A stretch of 5,096 bases of DNA from CAZSPT01 sp964608895 (GTDB lineage: Bacteria; Patescibacteriota; Patescibacteriia; 2-01-FULL-39-33). Position 1 is the first letter of the stretch; every line of letters starts with the position of its first letter. This document shows positions 4,763-5,096 of the stretch, in pieces. A program made the position numbers and the translations under genes. Location: positions 1-5,096 of the forward strand of contig CAZSPT010000040.1 in assembly GCA_964608895.1 (NCBI GenBank). Reading direction: 5' to 3'. The notes under the pieces were generated by a model. The model ran no database searches and was not told the origin of the DNA. It saw only the letters and a program-made list of their open reading frames with translations.

Positions 4763-4791
4763 ATAATAAACTATTTTGAAAGAATTGTCTA
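4763..4791 (-). promoter_or_regulatory. Promoter of the glycosylase-nuclease operon
   Basis: TAGACA (4786-4791) and TATTAT (4763-4768) on the minus strand are exactly 17 bases apart, each one base from consensus. Transcription should start near 4756, leaving a leader of about 17 bases with no ribosome binding site. The promoter follows closely on the terminator of the preceding gene. Confidence 0.7.
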
Positions 4792-4806
4792 TTTTTCTCG
4801 AAAAAT

Positions 4807-4846
4807 CAAAATAAGAAAAACGAGGCATAACATTGTTACACCTCGT
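4807..4846 (-). terminator. Rho-independent terminator of the incomplete paralogue gene
   Basis: In minus-strand RNA the arms 4834-4846 and 4820-4832 pair over 13 positions, two of them G-U wobbles that would be mismatches on the plus strand. A T-rich run (TTTTTCTTATTTT) follows. It lies 54 bases after the stop at 4901 and separates that gene from the glycosylase operon. Confidence 0.9.
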
Positions 4847-4900
4847 GTTTTGAAAAATTCGGCCGAGAACCAAGACTCCTAATTCAAGAGCAAAAGGGCA

Positions 4901-5096
4901 CTACCCGAGGAACAGTAAACCACCAGAAAAGTCGCCGAAAGCATAGGCCAGGCTGCCCGTGTAGTCGAAGTCGAGCGAGCCGCCGTAGGCCTTAAAGTAG
5001 AGCGAAAAACCGGCGGACCGCCACCGTAGAGCGGCTAAGCGCAGACTGGGCGTCTTCTGATCACGAGCCAAAAAATCAGGATACATCGCCATAGCA
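4901..5096 (-). CDS. C-terminus of a paralogue of the 294-residue protein (5' end outside the window)
   Basis: The last 64 residues and the TAG stop are present, and the gene continues past the right edge. The sequence starts AMAMYPDFLA and ends SGGLLFLG, aligning without gaps with the end of the 2593-3477 product. Conserved positions include MAMYPD, TP-x-L, LAALR, S-x-K-x-Y spacing, the L/F scaffold and GLLF-x-G. The tail is rich in Tyr, Gly, Ser and Asp where copy A has Arg, Asn and Lys, so the variable positions differ in charge. Bases 4921-5040 are 61% G+C by count (73 of 120), well above most neighbouring genes. It has its own terminator. Function unknown. Confidence 0.88.
   Translation of the reverse strand, partial: AMAMYPDFLARDQKTPSLRLAALRWRSAGFSLYFKAYGGSLDFDYTGSLAYAFGDFSGGLLFLG
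4931..4990 (-). other. Candidate hypervariable coding segment (copy B)
   Basis: Partner of 2623-2682. Fifteen of the 20 codons end in C, against an AT-ending preference in nearby genes. Only 5 of 20 residues agree with copy A (Y, L, F, L, A), although third bases agree in 16 of 20. This is compatible with both copies deriving from a template rich in AAC codons, but no such template is in the window. Confidence 0.5.

Noticed and set aside
1..5096. CRISPR array, tRNA, rRNA, insertion sequence or classical defence system
   Set aside because: No regularly spaced repeats, tRNA cloverleaf, rRNA segment, transposase or helicase/RT gene is visible, despite the Cas4-like nuclease.

Overview
The window looks like a piece of a small, AT-rich bacterial genome, most likely a member of the Candidate Phyla Radiation (Patescibacteria, Parcubacteria-like). 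This is inferred from gene content and style: a long-form ribosomal protein L25, a CPR-type small zinc-ribbon protein, compact single-gene transcription units, orphan proteins, and a mixture of Shine-Dalgarno and SD-less starts. The ordinary bacterial code fits: the one TGA stop (1684-1686) is followed at once by a rho-independent terminator, which argues against the TGA=Gly code of Gracilibacteria/SR1.

Layout from left to right. The first 26 bases on the minus strand are the start of an unidentified gene (MAKKYDLV...) directly downstream of rplY (38-742, minus). Next is a zinc-ribbon hypothetical protein (853-1146, minus). It is divergent from a lone plus-strand orphan gene (1336-1686) that has its own promoter, SD and terminator. 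That gene converges on a stand-alone PD-(D/E)XK (Cas4/RecB-like) nuclease (1705-2475, minus). A 294-residue protein of unknown function follows (2593-3477, minus) with an elaborate 5' region and its own terminator. A probable two-gene unit comes next: a T4 endonuclease V-like pyrimidine-dimer glycosylase (4398-4739), then a membrane-anchored staphylococcal-nuclease-like enzyme (3709-4371). The window ends in the C-terminus of a paralogue of the 294-residue protein (4901-5096, incomplete).

The main find is in the two paralogous C-termini. They align without gaps over their last 64 residues (30 identical). In a 20-codon core near the end (2623-2682 versus 4931-4990) the codon-position pattern is inverted: I count differences at 23 of 40 first and second positions but only 4 of 20 third positions. 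Many changed codons have the form NNC, interleaved with invariant TAC, CTC and TTC codons. This is what adenine-directed mutagenesis of AAC codons by a diversity-generating retroelement would leave. No reverse transcriptase or template repeat is visible here, so the idea is a testable inference.

Three enzymes act on DNA (PD-(D/E)XK nuclease, dimer glycosylase, secreted or surface SNase). Nothing visible ties them into one defence system. Repair plus extracellular nucleic-acid degradation for nucleotide scavenging is the plainer reading.
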